A stretch of 64,000 nucleotides of DNA from Hyperoplus lanceolatus (Eukaryota > Chordata > Actinopteri > Uranoscopiformes > Ammodytidae). The position numbers and the translations under genes are program-made. Each line of letters opens with the position of its first letter. Positions within the stretch are counted from its first letter, which is position 1. The notes beneath the pieces were generated by a model, which saw only the letters and a program-made list of their open reading frames with translations, ran no database searches and had not been told where the DNA came from. Positions 1 through 14,866 of the stretch are shown in pieces. The stretch spans positions 20,953,001-21,017,000 of the forward strand of contig CM049410.1 in NCBI GenBank assembly GCA_026929865.2, read 5' to 3'.

Positions 1-829
1 AAAGACGTTTTTATATAGTTTTTATTACTGCCTTTGGTCTGGTCGCACACCCAGTCCGATTTTCGGTTCGCACGTGCAGGCTCTTTGGTCACATATCCGT
101 ATTGGTCGCAGATTTCAGTGTGGCGCAGCAACGTGAATTGAGAAGCCTATCCCTCCAGGTGAGAGAAGGGGAGCGGGAGCTTTGTTTGAGACAGTTATTT
201 GTCGTCATAATGACTGATAACGGGGCTGAACCATCAAAGAAAAAAAGAAAATGCAATGAAGAAAAGCTAAAAGGGAGAGTGGTAGACGAGCGGGAGGGCG
301 TTGCATAAGCAACATATACACAATGTGAACTAGACTGAAGTGTTTACTCCTAAATGAATGAGCGACAGGCTACTAAAACAAAGTTTACTTTGCCTCACCA
401 TCATCAGATGAGTCAACCATTATTAATCTGAAATAGTCATTATTTACAACATAAACACATTACCTCATCGTGATCCATACCAACTGCCGTCTCTCGTTCA
501 TTCGCTTTCTGTGAGGACACGGAGTCTTTCAGCTCCGTGAGAGTACTTCGGTGACACTGCATCAACTCATTGCAATCAGGTGTGTGTAGCACTTACTGGC
601 ATTAGTTGATGCTGTGTCACTAACCACTCTCACGGAGCCGAAAAGAGTCCGGTGCCCTCACACTTTCAACACACGGACATGCACTATATTGCTTCCTGAT
701 TATTTGAATCTCGCACGCCCGGCACAAGCTAGAAAACAGCTTCATGACAGCTGGCGTCGTAAAAATACTACCGCTTTTGTCCAAAGGGGTCACCAATGGA
801 CAAAGTTACTCGTAGTGGCTTTAAATGTT
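1..829. repeat. ~830-bp dispersed repeat, copy 1 (uninterrupted)
   Basis: This segment matches 20219-21048 almost end to end with scattered substitutions and small indels, so it is an interspersed repeat seen twice in the window. Both copies start at the same AAAGACGTTTTT and are shared up to GTGGCTTTAA. It contains a short reading frame beginning MTDNGAEPSKKKRKCNEEK at 210, whose basic Lys/Arg/Cys run resembles the N-terminus of some hAT-type transposases, but no zinc finger or catalytic domain follows. Because the window starts at its first base, the true left end could lie further left. It has no convincing long terminal inverted repeat; the ends show only AAAG and CTTT. The family is not recognised. 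Copy 1 is the useful empty-site control for the hAT insertion in copy 2. Confidence 0.8.
511..661. repeat. foldback (inverted repeat) inside the 830-bp repeat
   Basis: The arm at 511-566 (starting GTGAGGACACGGAGTC) is the imperfect reverse complement of the arm at 605-661 (ending AGTCCGGTGCCCTCAC), with a loop of about 38 bases. The same two arms occur in the second copy (about 20731-20800 and 20839-20887), each with different small changes. The hairpin is therefore an inherited part of the repeat family and not a local accident. Confidence 0.7.
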
Positions 830-3800
830 TACTGGATGAGGAAGAGATTGATCACTTGAGAACTGCAGGTTGGATTGGATGTTCAGTTCCATAGGGTCGT
901 CCTCATGTTTACAACATACTGTACAACTGCAACTCCATCCTGTAACTCTTCAGAATCACTCCTGTTTGTTCAGAGAACAGACTGATTTAAAATGTTGGGA
1001 AATATTTATATTATTTAAATATTAGTTTTAGGTTGTATTTGAAAACTATGGATATACTTATATGGAAAAGGATGTTAGAAAAGCTTTTCCTTATAGCTTA
1101 GGCCACGCATCATAGAAGGGGCATTTTAAAATGAAGTGCACAGCTTCACTTTGACATGACAAATTCTACTCACTGCAAAACAGATCTAATGCACCCTTTG
1201 CAACAGCTGCCAAGGCCCTGCCCACTTTTCCCATCATGGTTGGTGCTTCAGGAAAATAAGGTGTATGACCAAAAGGGAAAGTTTTTCTTTCTTTGGGACC
1301 TGTTGACTGAATGGATTTACCTGTTACCTGAGATGTTTGGGATCCCTGACTCCAGTTTAGCAAGCTAAGTAACTGCTACTTGTGCCATAATGTGCATGTG
1401 TATGTGTATGTCTTTGTTCTGTTCAGTCTTTGTTTGTTTACTTAGCAATAAGCTAACATTAGGCTACAAGGCTGATGATGTAGAATGGCTTATAATTTCT
1501 GCTCCTATGCAACCAATGTGCACCCGTGGGCACTCTTTGCACCGATATTACTTTTGAATGACTTTTACTAAGTGTGCCTATTTTGCTTTTAATTGTTGTT
1601 TGGCACGTGCATTATGATGCTTAAATGCTGTTGATTGTCATAGTGGTTAAAATGAATCCTCATGATTCAGTATTATGAGTGTTTGGGGCTGAATTGTTTT
1701 TGCAGCACTTTTTCCCACTGGTTGCTGATGCTGTTAAGCTGGGTATACTTCCTATTAAGGCTTTTGTGCCTCTACTCATCTTGTCTGCTGGTTACATGTT
1801 ATCACAACTGTTTAGCCCACACACATTTTCCCTGTAATATTGGCTTTGTGGCTTTTGTCATACATACCGATAGGTTGACGCTTATATTGTCCCAACCACT
1901 TAATTCTCAGCTAAGTGCTAGTAAAAATCTAATGCTTTGAAGTGACCTGGAGCAAGTATTTAGATTTATGTTTTTATCTTCTCCAACCTCATCACTGATT
2001 CAAAAGCCTCCGCTTGGTATTTTGTTTTACTGAGATTCCAGAATGGCTCCGGTTTTTATTTCCTGTGGGAAAAAAAAGAGATTGTATTGTACAAAACCAC
2101 AAGCTAATTTAAGTACCGGAATCCAAACAGCTTCACTTGTGGATGCGAACACATTAGCAATATCATTGTAACATTTGATCACAAACATCATTGTTTTGAA
2201 TATAGAGGGACTACAGACTAAGTGAACTCTTCCACCATGTGCTCAAGAAACCTATTAATTCCCTTTGAAATTAATCATTCATTCAGACAATGTTCGATAG
2301 GATTTAATATTGTCTTTCACAACATTTTGAAGATCTGAAGCTATCTGGCAATGTATTTGCATAACAAAGTGTTATTCCAAATGGTCTCCAGGTGGTGTAG
2401 GGATAACTGTCACTGTGTAGAGTTTTGCATACTATCCAAAAAATGTGTAGCTAGCAGCTGACGGCTGAATTGTTTGATAGAAGTTCATCTAAATCTAACC
2501 TTTGACGTCTTGCACTGGATTTTATTGCTGGATCGGTCAGAAACGAATGACCATGGTGTAACTATATGTCATATTGACCGGTCCTGGTATGAAATTCTCT
2601 CCATGTTCATGGTCTCGTTGTCTGAGGTCAGATTGAATAACCTCCAGTCTGTGATAAAACAAGTAGTACGACAGTGCATTCAGCTGTCATGTTGAGGAGT
2701 AGTGACAATAAGAAAACCATTACTTATTTTTCTTCTCATTACGAGATCTTCTGCTCCTTCAGAGGAATGTGGTGGACGACTGCCCGTAGCCCTGGGACTA
2801 CAGTTCTGTGATACGAGTCAAAGTGAATTATTTTGTGGAATAATACGCCCTTCTGCTTCACTGATCACAGCAACAAATCAAATTTAACTTGTCCTGATCC
2901 GTGCCTCTGTCGCCGCACAGAACAATATGACACCTCGCGAGACCTAGGATTTATAAGCTGTCTCTTTTAGAATCGTTCAGACTTGTGTGTGCATTTCAAT
3001 GGGAACAAAACAGCTGCCTGAGGGCCACTGGGCATTGCCGCTGTTGTTAGCACATCACTGTTGAGCTTGACAGTAGCAGGCATTTTGTTTCAATATATTT
3101 CAAGATAATAATGATGGGAGGTTATACCTCGCATATCAGATTGAAGGGTTGAGCTAGAGTTGAATAAGACAGTTTATTGCAAACTGAAAGAATGGAGCTT
3201 TTCATAAAACGTACATTTGTCAGTATCTTACAAAGAATTTGGATCCTAATTTGACAAGCATTGCTCTACTTAATTATCACTATTCATTCATCAAACAGCT
3301 TTGAGTCTGCAGCAGACACTCTACCTGTCCGAAGTCTTTTGTGCTGTTAATGCTGGGCGAACTTAGCAACCTTATTACCTATACACATGCTAGAGAGGTT
3401 GTTTAAACCAAAATGTATATTAAATAATGATTTTCCTTTTCTCTTTTAAAACCAAGCAAATTTTATTTCAAAGATGTTTTATACAGTATGTGTGTGAAAT
3501 TGGATGTCCTAATGGACTGCCTGACTGACGGATGGACTGACTAACTACAGGACCAATTCCTGTTTATGTTGCTATTTAAAATACACGAACAACAATTTAA
3601 AATGTCATTGGTGTGGCTTTCAGTTGGGAAGTTACCATGGAACATATGGGAATATTACCATAGTGCAGTAAACCTTAACTGGAAAAAAACTGACTTACGA
3701 GTTTCTAAGTATATATGAACTCTCCTTACATGCAATCACCTATTCAGTATATTGCTTTTAACTGCCTTCATTAACAAGTTCAGTTGTGTAACAAATTCAA

Positions 3801-6800
3801 ATTTGCATTTTTCAATTTACATTCAAGAGAGTTTAAAAAATTGTCAAATGTTTCCATTTATTAGTGAAAGGTGATCTTTAAAATCCTAAACTGAATAAGT
3901 TGGCTGTCACTGAGGATTGAGCACAATAATCAACCAATCTTCACGACTAGTTTGCAATTGTTATGGAAATATAATCATGGAGAGATCATTGGATACGGCA
4001 GTCGGTAACATGTATTTTATTGTTAGTAAATCATCATATTAACATTTGCAATGCACTAAAAGGAAATATATATATATTGCCCTCAGGCAATTATAGTAGC
4101 TGCCAAAGCGACAAAGGGGAGGCGCATACTTTTTATTTGGATATAGCTAAAAAAAAATATGGAACCTCCCAAAAATGCCTTCCTGCATACTGATCAGTTG
4201 TTCTTTACTGCCAATGATGCCTTAATTTTTTGTTAAACATTTGGCTACCTGACAGAAGCACGACAACACAGTGGTTGAATACTGGGGTTAATCAGTGATG
4301 CCAGCAAACGTTTTAGATTCATAAAAATCCTTATTCCAAAAATGCAATTGTTTACATGACTGTTTTGGATACATGCCTCCTGTTTATCATGAGCTAATGC
4401 GCAGATGATTCACAATTAGACACAATAAAACAAAAATAAATGACTGTCTGACGTCAAACTAAAGCGGTGGAAAAAAATCTCAGTTTGGCTTGCAATTGAA
4501 GCAATATTTAGGTTTTAAGTTGGCATTTATATATGTGGAGAAAAAACTTTTTTCTTCTGACTGACCCCCCTTATGTAACAGTACAATGCTGACTTCTGCT
4601 GCAGCGACATCCTCCCTAAATGCCTCATTATGACTGTGCTGACCGCCATCTCCATAAGCCGACACACTTACTATTGCCTAAGTACCCCATATAACCCCAC
4701 CTCAAAAATACTGAACTATTCCTTTTTAAGTAATATTTTCAATCCCTTTTACTTCACTTAACATATAGAGTCAAATGTGCCGTTCCAGGCAGCAGATGAG
4801 CAGATGGTTTGCGATGAACGCTACATGCAAATATGAGTCTAAAGGCAAGGACTATGCATGGGGAGGCTGCGGCAAATCTACATTTCTGTCCTTCTTTAAC
4901 AAAATATGCAATCTCTTAGGTCCTCTCACTTAGGTCTGGCTGTCCTGAGAACAGGGTTATAACTCAAATGGGATTGTGAATATGCCATCTGTGCTCTAAA
5001 ACGCAGCAACAGCCTCTCCCCTGATATTAAACTGGATGAACAACCTTTGGACTTTAAATTTCAATGTTTTCAATGACACACTTTGTTATTCTATCACAAG
5101 GAATGATGCTGAGATTTTTTCAAGTTAACCGGATGTTCCATGAAAGTTATCATTTGTTGAAAAAACAATACAATAACATATTGCTAACTATAAAATAGGG
5201 GATGCTTAAGTAAATATTAAGGCGGGATATGTGTTGAGCTTTAAGTGTTTCTCATGCAACCGTCACAGAGTTGTGTAATGCAGCGCTTACTCTAAGATCA
5301 CATATTTGCAGAAGAAGAAAATTACTTCAACTTTTCATTTGAATGTGCACATGCAAAAGGAAAGTTCATGTCTCCGCTTCCTTCCCTTATCATTGCAATG
5401 CTAATATGGGTGTATGCTGACAAGCTCACACCACTATGAGTCTATTCAAGCCTTATACACAAAACTAAACGTCAAAAGGTAATACCCTGAACAGCACTGC
5501 CAACCTCTTCACCCTATGAGCTACAGAATGTAACCTTGTGAGAGGCAGCTGCACACAAAAAGCCATCCTATAGTACACACCTAAAAGCAGCTTTATTCAT
5601 GGTTAAAGTATACAAGGCCATTATTTAAGACTGTACAATGTGGAGGTGTCATGGACACACACCTTTTTAATTGGAAGTTTGTATAAATGGAAATCGGATG
5701 CAATCCATTGCCTAATGCCTCAGCTACAGTATATGGCAATTGGGAATAATGGTTTAATGGTGTTATTGAGGTTGTTAAAGATGCATAGCAACATAAGTTT
5801 GAATTTGGTTTAAAAGTTAAAGACTTCAGGTTAGATATGTTTCACAAGCCACACCACCAAGGCTGGTGGAATTCGATTTCCGTTCGGTGTGTGAGAAAAA
5901 AATCCATAAATAGTTAATGGCACACACACTCCACATGTAGTCAGGCTTCAAACAAAGGTTTCAATATTCTGTATAAAGTCTGCAACAGTTTCGTCAAACA
6001 GTCTCTCTTTTTTGTCCTGACCAGTAGCCCTTTTGTTCCTAAACACTCTTTGTTATACAAATACGCTGTATTTCATGCTGTAATTGGCTCCTAAAAATGA
6101 TGTTCTTCATTCCAAATTTCCAAAAGATACAAATAATGTGGATATGATGGCTGGCTTCCTGCCATTGTGTCTGGCTGAGTTGACAGGCTTTGCCTTCACT
6201 GCCAAAGATTCAGCAGCATTTGATTTGCCTGGTGGCTAGTGGTAATTTGCCATCCCGTTTGCTAACATGAAATAAAGCTCGGTAGTCAGGCAAAGGGACT
6301 AATTGCAAAGGACGTGTCAACCCCAAGCATAACAAGGGTCCTGATGAAATAGAAGATGATATTCACATGTAATTAAAATAAATGTTACATAACTACTCCG
6401 CCTTATAACTTTTAATATTTTTTAAACAAATGAGATCCCTATGCATCTGTACTGAACCACTTGGGTTTTTTTGTTGAGGCAAAAACTTTAAGTCACATGA
6501 ATTACTAAGCATATCTCATAGCAAAGACAGAAAGGTTAATGGAAGCATTATTGTAAAAAGAAAGGATATTTGCTTCTTATTTTTCTTCATTTGACCAAGA
6601 TCCACAAAGACAGTGAGTTGTAGAGCAGCAGCGTGAAATTCTCCAACCGTCTTCAGAGAGCTAAACTTACCATGCATAACTGTAATTATATTTCTCTCTC
6701 TGCTGTGACACCAACATAAGACAGGGCCATGTACCCCTCACTCTTTGAATTAACATTCCAGAGGTTTCTATCCTACTGAAAGTTCAGGTTCTTGCAGAGT

Positions 6801-9448
6801 TAACCTTGTCATCTTAGTGAGCCAGGGTTGAGATTCAAAACCACTGGAACAATATATCTTTGAACATACACTATACTTTTTCACATAAGTCGCTAAAATC
6901 AATCCATACGCCGGTTTGACTTCGATGTTGCATAATGTATTCAATAAAAGAAAGTTGGCTTGCCTTTTAGTTAATGTTACCTGAGTCAAATGTGAATCTT
7001 TTAAGGGCTAATATTTTCTCCACATCCATTCCCATGCTTTTCCCCCTCCTTAGGTAACCCTGACTTTGTTTACTTCCATTGTGACAGAGCATGCAGTGCA
7101 CATCTAAGTTAATTTAATGCTGTGTTGGTCTTCACGTAACAGTGATTTAAATAATTCTCTCATTCTATCATAGCTCATGTGCTCAACAGATAATCGTTGT
7201 CAACACATGCAGCTGCGCAATTTATTCAAAAGTTGATTAAGCGCAGAATTCGGCATACTCTTTCAACTCCGAATGGTTTGTTCACTGATATCAGTGAGTG
7301 ATACAGAGCTATCTTTCTAAACACAGCAACCCGGTGACATGGGCTAAATAATGCAAATTTGCAATTTACAGACGGGTGTCAAAAGTAAAAACAGAATCAA
7401 TGAGTGGAGAAACATAACAAATGCAGATACTCCAGGGCATAAGGGGTCACACTGCATAGTTTGATGAGTATTAAAACTATGTGAATCATATGTCATGATA
7501 GCCTTAATTGTCTTTTTCCATTGTCACTAAGAGTAAAGTGATTGCTGGCATTCGGTTAGTACACCATATGCTGTTTCCTGAAAAAAAAATCCATTAAAAA
7601 CTACACATTACTGTCCCTTTGGACATTTGTTAATGAGATAGCTGATTGGTTTTTGTTGCCACGTTTGTCAGTCCTCTCTTGCTCCAGAAATAATCACAAC
7701 GTAACAGAGAACGCCTTTTTTGTGCATACTTTCTCTTAGTAACAAGCTGGAAGACATATGTGCATCAGTGTCACTTGAGAAATATAGGTCATGTCTACTG
7801 AAAATAAACACTAATGCATATGTGCACACATAATGCGCTAAACCACTTATCCTCACTATGGGCATCCCCAAACCAGAAACTTCACAACTTCTGAAGGGAA
7901 GCAATAATTCTAGAGATAGAAAAAAGAAAAGCAGAAATCAAATATGTTGTGTAGTCCATGTTGGCAAACCCCTTTTCATGCAACATCTACTTTTTGTGTA
8001 TTTGCATTACTCAAGTTTGAATAAGTACAATCAAAATCTTCCTTATCCTCCGTGGAAATAACAGCCTTTTATCTCTGGCTATACTATGCCTCTGTCCAAT
8101 GTCTTCAAGTTTTTTTTTTTTAAATAAGTATAGTAATTGGTAGAGCGCAGCAATGTAGAGAAACAACACTCCAGATGTACTGCAGTGAGACAGGACAGAG
8201 ACACTTTACCCACTCCCAATCAGCAGGGCAGCAGAGCGGACACACAGGGCACGAGGAAAAGGGAAAAACTGGCCTCAGAAATATTAAATTAGTTATCAAA
8301 AATGGTACAATATTCAACACCAAGCTCAGGAACAAGAAAAAAACTCCCTTTGTCTCCTTTCTTCTGCAGCACAGTCTGGCTAACAGACAGACTTTCCTGG
8401 AGGATACAAACTATTTTGCACACTATTCCAGTGTATCTGTTTCTGTTGAACATATTTCTCACTCAATCAGAGGTTTGTACTTAAGAATCTGAATAATTAT
8501 GGACAAAAAATTAGTCGGAAAAGCAAAAACAGATAATTTGATTGCGCTGAGATTTAACGAGATGATAGCGAACTGATTTCTCAATCACATATTTTAGTTG
8601 ATGAAAGAGCACTGTAGTGATTCTGGAGGAGCCCATTTGATTTTTTTTTTCAGTCCAAGTGCTGGTCAATCTGCTATTATTTGTGATTTATTTTTGTGAT
8701 ATCATATTTGTAATGACAGTTTTTAAATTTGGTTGGTTCCACTTAGCATAGAAAATAAATGCAATGCACTTGTAATTAAAAACCTACAAACCATATAAGT
8801 AGGCTTGGACTAATATAATATTATAAAGTGGTTTACTACTGTGTTGCCTTACAAATACACTATTCTGCAATTGTTGTCATTGTTCCATTTCAAATACAGA
8901 ATCAACACATACACAAGTATGTACCAAGGCTTCTTTTCACATCATATACTGATGCAAAGATCCTTTTATTTGATGATTTTCTACTTCAGGCATGACCAAA
9001 ATAATCCAGGTGCCCCAGTTAACCTGTCCTCTCCCGTCCATATCACTCTTGATTACTTTTCCTTTGCTTTAAAAATGATGCCAACAAAGGTAAAGGCGTG
9101 GAATGATTTTTAAAGTACCTTCTCAAACTGCATTACTTTTTCCCATTAGGCAGAACATCAGTGCAAATATTGACTCATGAAACGTTCATGTGTTTAGACT
9201 GCATCCATGCCTCCTTCCTTCGCCCACTTTGCAAGTAAATGCCAGTATGTTGACACAACACCGTCAAGAGGGGACATCGTTTTAGAGTTAAAAACAATTA
9301 ACTGACAAGCATAATGTCCTTGTGTAAACTCTGCAGTCACCAATCAGGTCAGGTTAAACACTTCTGGACTTGATTGGAGATAATTTTTTTCTGACATCAT
9401 GAGCCAAACTCATTCAATGTTAACATAACAATTCCGTTGATACTTTAA
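830..9448. other. unique non-coding stretch, no gene seen
   Basis: About 8.6 kb of AT-rich sequence. All reading frames are short and none resembles a protein family or shows flanking splice signals with conserved coding sequence. I see no SINE, LTR or inverted-repeat element here. A stretch around 6120-6330 is less AT-biased and free of simple repeats and could be a conserved non-coding element, but that is only an impression. Confidence 0.6.
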
Positions 9449-9655
9449 AGGTGGAGTCAGCGATTACGGAGAACGCCTGTTGTCATTATCACTTTTTGTA
9501 AGTATCCGTGAATATCTCCTCACAATCGTACTGTGTGTGAGCTAAAAAAAGAAGAAGCTGGTATTAATACACAGCCTAGACTCTGTAAATCAGTATGTAA
9601 ACACAGGGAAGGTAAGTGATTTTGACGCAAGCATTCAGAATTGCTGACTCCACCT
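9449..9655. mobile_element. AGGTGGAGTC-family MITE, copy A
   Basis: Non-autonomous DNA element of 207 bp with terminal inverted repeats AGGTGGAGTCAGCGATT and AATTGCTGACTCCACCT. It is preceded by TTAA (9445-9448) and followed by the related TTTT. The inner body has the family hallmarks: GTGAATATCTCCTCAC, then ACACAGCCTAGACTCTGTAAA. TTAA targets with AGG termini fit the piggyBac or Kolobok superfamilies; no transposase is present. At least five more copies lie in this window. Confidence 0.8.
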
Positions 9656-9831
9656 TTTTAAAACCACAATGTAGTAATTAGAAACGTCTTGGTCACATGG
9701 CCTGCATTCTAGGCTTCTGCCTTGTGGGGATAGTAGAATGCTCCATAAAAGACTGAAAGTATCAATATTTTCTTGTTTTTTCATAGGTTGACTAAAAACA
9801 TCCAGATATTACATGGACAGTTGCACACGGC

Positions 9832-11370
<1,539 letters not shown>

Positions 11371-11570
11371 GCTCCGTGGCGTATATTGGGTAGTGTGCAC
11401 GATATGTAGGCTCAGTCCTTGTGGCAGGGGTTGTGGGTTCAAATCCGACCCGTGGACCTTTACTGCATGTTATCCCCCTCAACCCCTCCACCCACCCCCC
11501 CGTTTCCACTGTGTACTCTCAACAGTCAATCAAAGGTCAAAATACCTAAAAAATATCTTAAAAAAAGAAG
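11371..11570 (+). mobile_element. tRNA-derived SINE, diverged
   Basis: A Pol III B-box-like GGTTCAAATCC lies at 11436-11446 within GTGGGTTCAAATCCGACC. It is followed by the tail pattern common in teleost SINEs: TACTGCATGTTATCCCCCTC, a C-rich run, then CAATCAAAGGTCAAAATACC and an A-rich end. The A box is poorly preserved and the copy looks old. It is not a functional tRNA gene because no acceptor stem or CCA-proximal pairing can be drawn. Confidence 0.7.
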
Positions 11571-12178
11571 GATTACAATTCATCCTAAGTAAGACACGTT
11601 TGTGTGCGACTATTTCAAATTACTGATAAATGCCACTTAAAACCGCATAGCTATTGCTGTAGGAAAAGTCCAGGGATCACCAACAACAATCAGATATATC
11701 ATCATGTGGGCCATGGAAGTCTAAACAACTACTGAAAGGATTTGTTATGAACATTTCAGTCTGGATCACAGTGACATTGACATGGCCATGGGGAAGCATT
11801 TTATTTTTTTTGCATTTTATAATTTTTTCTTCTTTACTTTTCTATTTTCAAAACCCATGTTCTAAATAACCCACTGAAATGGATGTTCTTTTTTCATTCT
11901 ATTTAGTGTTTTCTATTACCACAATAACAATGGTGAGAAGCCCTTCATTTCACCACTGAGCCACATACTCTTCATGCCACTGCCCTTGGCAACAAAGGGT
12001 TAAACATTTAGTGAAATTTAAATTTATGGACTACTAGCGCCGAAAAAAAAACCCACAAAAAAACAAGCAGGCTAAATGACTGTCCATCTCCCACAGCAGA
12101 CAGCGCTGCACTGCCACAGGTGTGGTGCCCATAGCCTATGCCGACTCATTCACCGTCCTTCTCATAGCCAAAAATATT

Positions 12179-12180
<2 letters not shown>

Positions 12181-12228
<48 letters not shown>
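12181..12228. repeat. (CA)n microsatellite, 48 bp
   Basis: Pure CA tract followed by an A-rich GGAGGAAAAAAGA run. The unique stretch 11571-12180 before it holds nothing I can support. Confidence 0.95.
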
Positions 12229-12230
<2 letters not shown>

Positions 12231-12579
12231 GGAGGAAAAAAGACAGGCATATGCTTGGAAGAGTGAGAGGGGGCGGGTGTCCGTTTGAAGGAGACGATCG
12301 CAGCTAGCAAACAAAAGTGAGACACAGAGGAAGATTGAGAGATATTGTTTTGAACCTATTGTTAATTAGGCACCCACTAAATCAATAATGCACAGACACT
12401 GCGGAGAATAACACAAGACGTATTCCTACCTTCATGCTTATTTGCCCGGAGCTTCCCATAAAACGTCCCTCTCGCTTCTTTCTTTACTCTTTAATCCCTG
12501 CGGGCCGTGTCAGCGAGCTACAGGTGCAGCTCCGCTATCGTCTCACCTCTTTTGCACCGGTTCAAAGGGCAATATAGAA

Positions 12580-12667
12580 GTGCGATTAATCTGCGTTAAT
12601 TTTTTTAATCGCGTTAATTTTTCTGTGATTAATTAATCGAAATTAACGCATTAATTTTACAGCCCTA
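12580..12667 (-). mobile_element. end fragment of a TAGGGCTGT-type DNA transposon
   Basis: On the minus strand this reads TAGGGCTGTAAAATTAATGC and continues as alternating TTAACG/CGATTAAT motifs, a terminal pattern abundant in teleost genomes and usually ascribed to hAT-like elements. Only one end is present, with no matching opposite terminus nearby, so this is a truncated copy. Confidence 0.55.
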
Positions 12668-12807
12668 CTTTAAAGTGACTAGTATTAGGTCATTGGGACT
12701 TTCAACATGAATAGCACACTATGCCTCCAGCACAAAGCAATACACTCACTTTCTCAGCAGTGGCTTGACGTGGCCAGTCTGAAACAGCGACTGCACTCGG
12801 AGGTAAT

Positions 12808-13659
12808 CATACCCGTCGCTATGGGCGGGCCATAGGGGGCCGGGCCCGCCCCCAGAAATGCTTGTGCCCCCCCACTTGGGGCACAGATCTCTCAAAAAAA
12901 TGACTTTAATTTTTATTTTATACTATCATAGTAGCTAATTTTGTGTTGATAAATACTAATGTTGCATTCTTTATCATCAAAACGTTTAAAATATAAATAA
13001 ACAATGGTGTGATTTTGTTTGATTGATGGGAGTCTATCTACACTGCAACAGCCTATCACGGCCTTACTGAAAAGAAAGTAAGGCTACGTAACTACGTCAA
13101 TGTAGCCGCTCAACAGTTACCGCGCATTTTTAAGAGTGAAGCTGGATGAGTTTTCGCCGGCTTACTATTTCATTTCTAGTTCATCATAATCGATATTCGG
13201 TAATGGTTGAAAAGCCCACCAACAGTTTCCTCTGCCAAATCAGATCGTCAAACTGTTGTCACTTTTCGAGCCGCACAACAGACTACTACAAGCCGAAATT
13301 ATGGACTTGTTCAGCGCGGTGACACTTCCATCCAGGGCGAGGCTGTGCCGGAGACCGGCAGAGAAGACGCACAATTTACAAGAACCTCCGCGGATTTGCA
13401 GTTGAGGAAATAGTTGGTCCGTCACAAAAAAGACTGAGTTCAAGAGTATTTTACAGTGTTATTGATGCTGTCCAAGGAGAGATGGATGCGCGTTTTGGAG
13501 AGTGCAGTAGCGAGCTCATTGGCGCACTGGCTGCTTTGAACCCGGAGGCCGAAATATATGTTGATGAGGAGGTTAAGCTCGGAGAAACGCCGCCTCCCGC
13601 TGTACTGATAGAAGGGACTGGAGAGAGCACAGCCCTGCCTCCACTCAAAGTAGGCTACC

Positions 13660-13690
<31 letters not shown>

Positions 13691-14028
13691 ATGGCAGTGC
13701 ATATCCCTCTGTTGACTGCTTTAAAATGCAATGTTTGAGATATGCGTCTGGTGTTAGGCTACATCTAATATGTTGAATAGTCAAGTGTTTTATGGATATT
13801 CATAACATTGCTTCTATGTAATGTAGGCCTATTCTATTGCTTTAAATTATGAGAACTGATGTTGTAGGCTATAGGCTACCGCTGTTGGTTAGTTGAACGT
13901 GATGATTACATGCTGCGCGAAAAGAGTATAGGACTATTATAAATATACGTACTGTAGGCTAATAATAATTGTGCCCCCCTATGTATTTCATATGCCCCCC
14001 TTAAGACTGAGGCCTGGCGACGGGTCTG
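12808..14028 (+). mobile_element. hAT element, internally deleted, ZMYM1-like lineage
   Basis: The termini are CATACCCGTCGC and GCGACGGGTCTG, an inverted pair. The element is flanked by a perfect 8-bp duplication GAGGTAAT (12800-12807 and 14029-14036), the hAT signature. C-rich subterminal segments (GTGCCCCCC, TATGCCCCCC) lie near both ends. The 1.2-kb body keeps part of a transposase frame at 13347-13650 plus a (TG)n at 13661-13688, but lacks the catalytic and dimerisation regions. It is therefore a deletion derivative that could only have moved in trans. The intact TSD implies an insertion not yet heavily eroded. Confidence 0.85.
13347..13650 (+). pseudogene. hAT transposase fragment (TTF/ZMYM1-like)
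   Basis: One frame reads AGDRQRRRTIYKNLRGFAVE, then a Ser-rich linker, RVFYSVIDAVQGEMDARF and SELIGALAALNPEAEIYV. The Y-x-V-I/L-D-x-x-x-x-E-M-x-x-R-F pattern is typical of the middle of hAT transposases related to ZMYM1 and TTF-type zinc-finger proteins, just before the C-terminal dimerisation half. The frame runs into the (TG)n tract and nothing of the remaining transposase follows within the element. No intact N-terminal zinc finger is visible upstream. This is a transposon relic, not a host gene. Confidence 0.65.
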
Positions 14029-14414
14029 GAGGTAATGATGCAGCTTTTCACTCTAACAGACAGATCTATAGGAACAGAGGTCACATACAGCAATTTCCTT
14101 CTATATGATTGATGCTGGCTGCAAATTAAACTGCACAATGTGAATATCAGGCATCAAAACATAGTTTTCTTATGATCCCATAATGATGACTAAAATAATT
14201 ATGCATCAATTTGAAAAGCCACAGTGAATTGGCTCTGTTAGTTGAAATATTGCTACTGGACCATAACCAGTTTTCCACGCTTTAGAGAGTGTTGGTAGCA
14301 GTTTGAATGATTTGGAGTATGTGTTGTCATTTGAAACATGTTTTCTGATTCAATATTTTTTCTAATTAAAATTAAAATTTTCTAAAATAAAAAATGAAAA
14401 AAAGCAAACAAATG

Positions 14415-14807
<393 letters not shown>

Positions 14808-14866
14808 TGTGAACGGGCACTCAACCTCATTCTTGTCCTAATTATTTATTTTTTATTTTTGTAATA

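Noticed and set aside
11371-11460. Functional tRNA gene
   Set aside because: Only the B box is good; the arms do not pair and a SINE-type tail follows.
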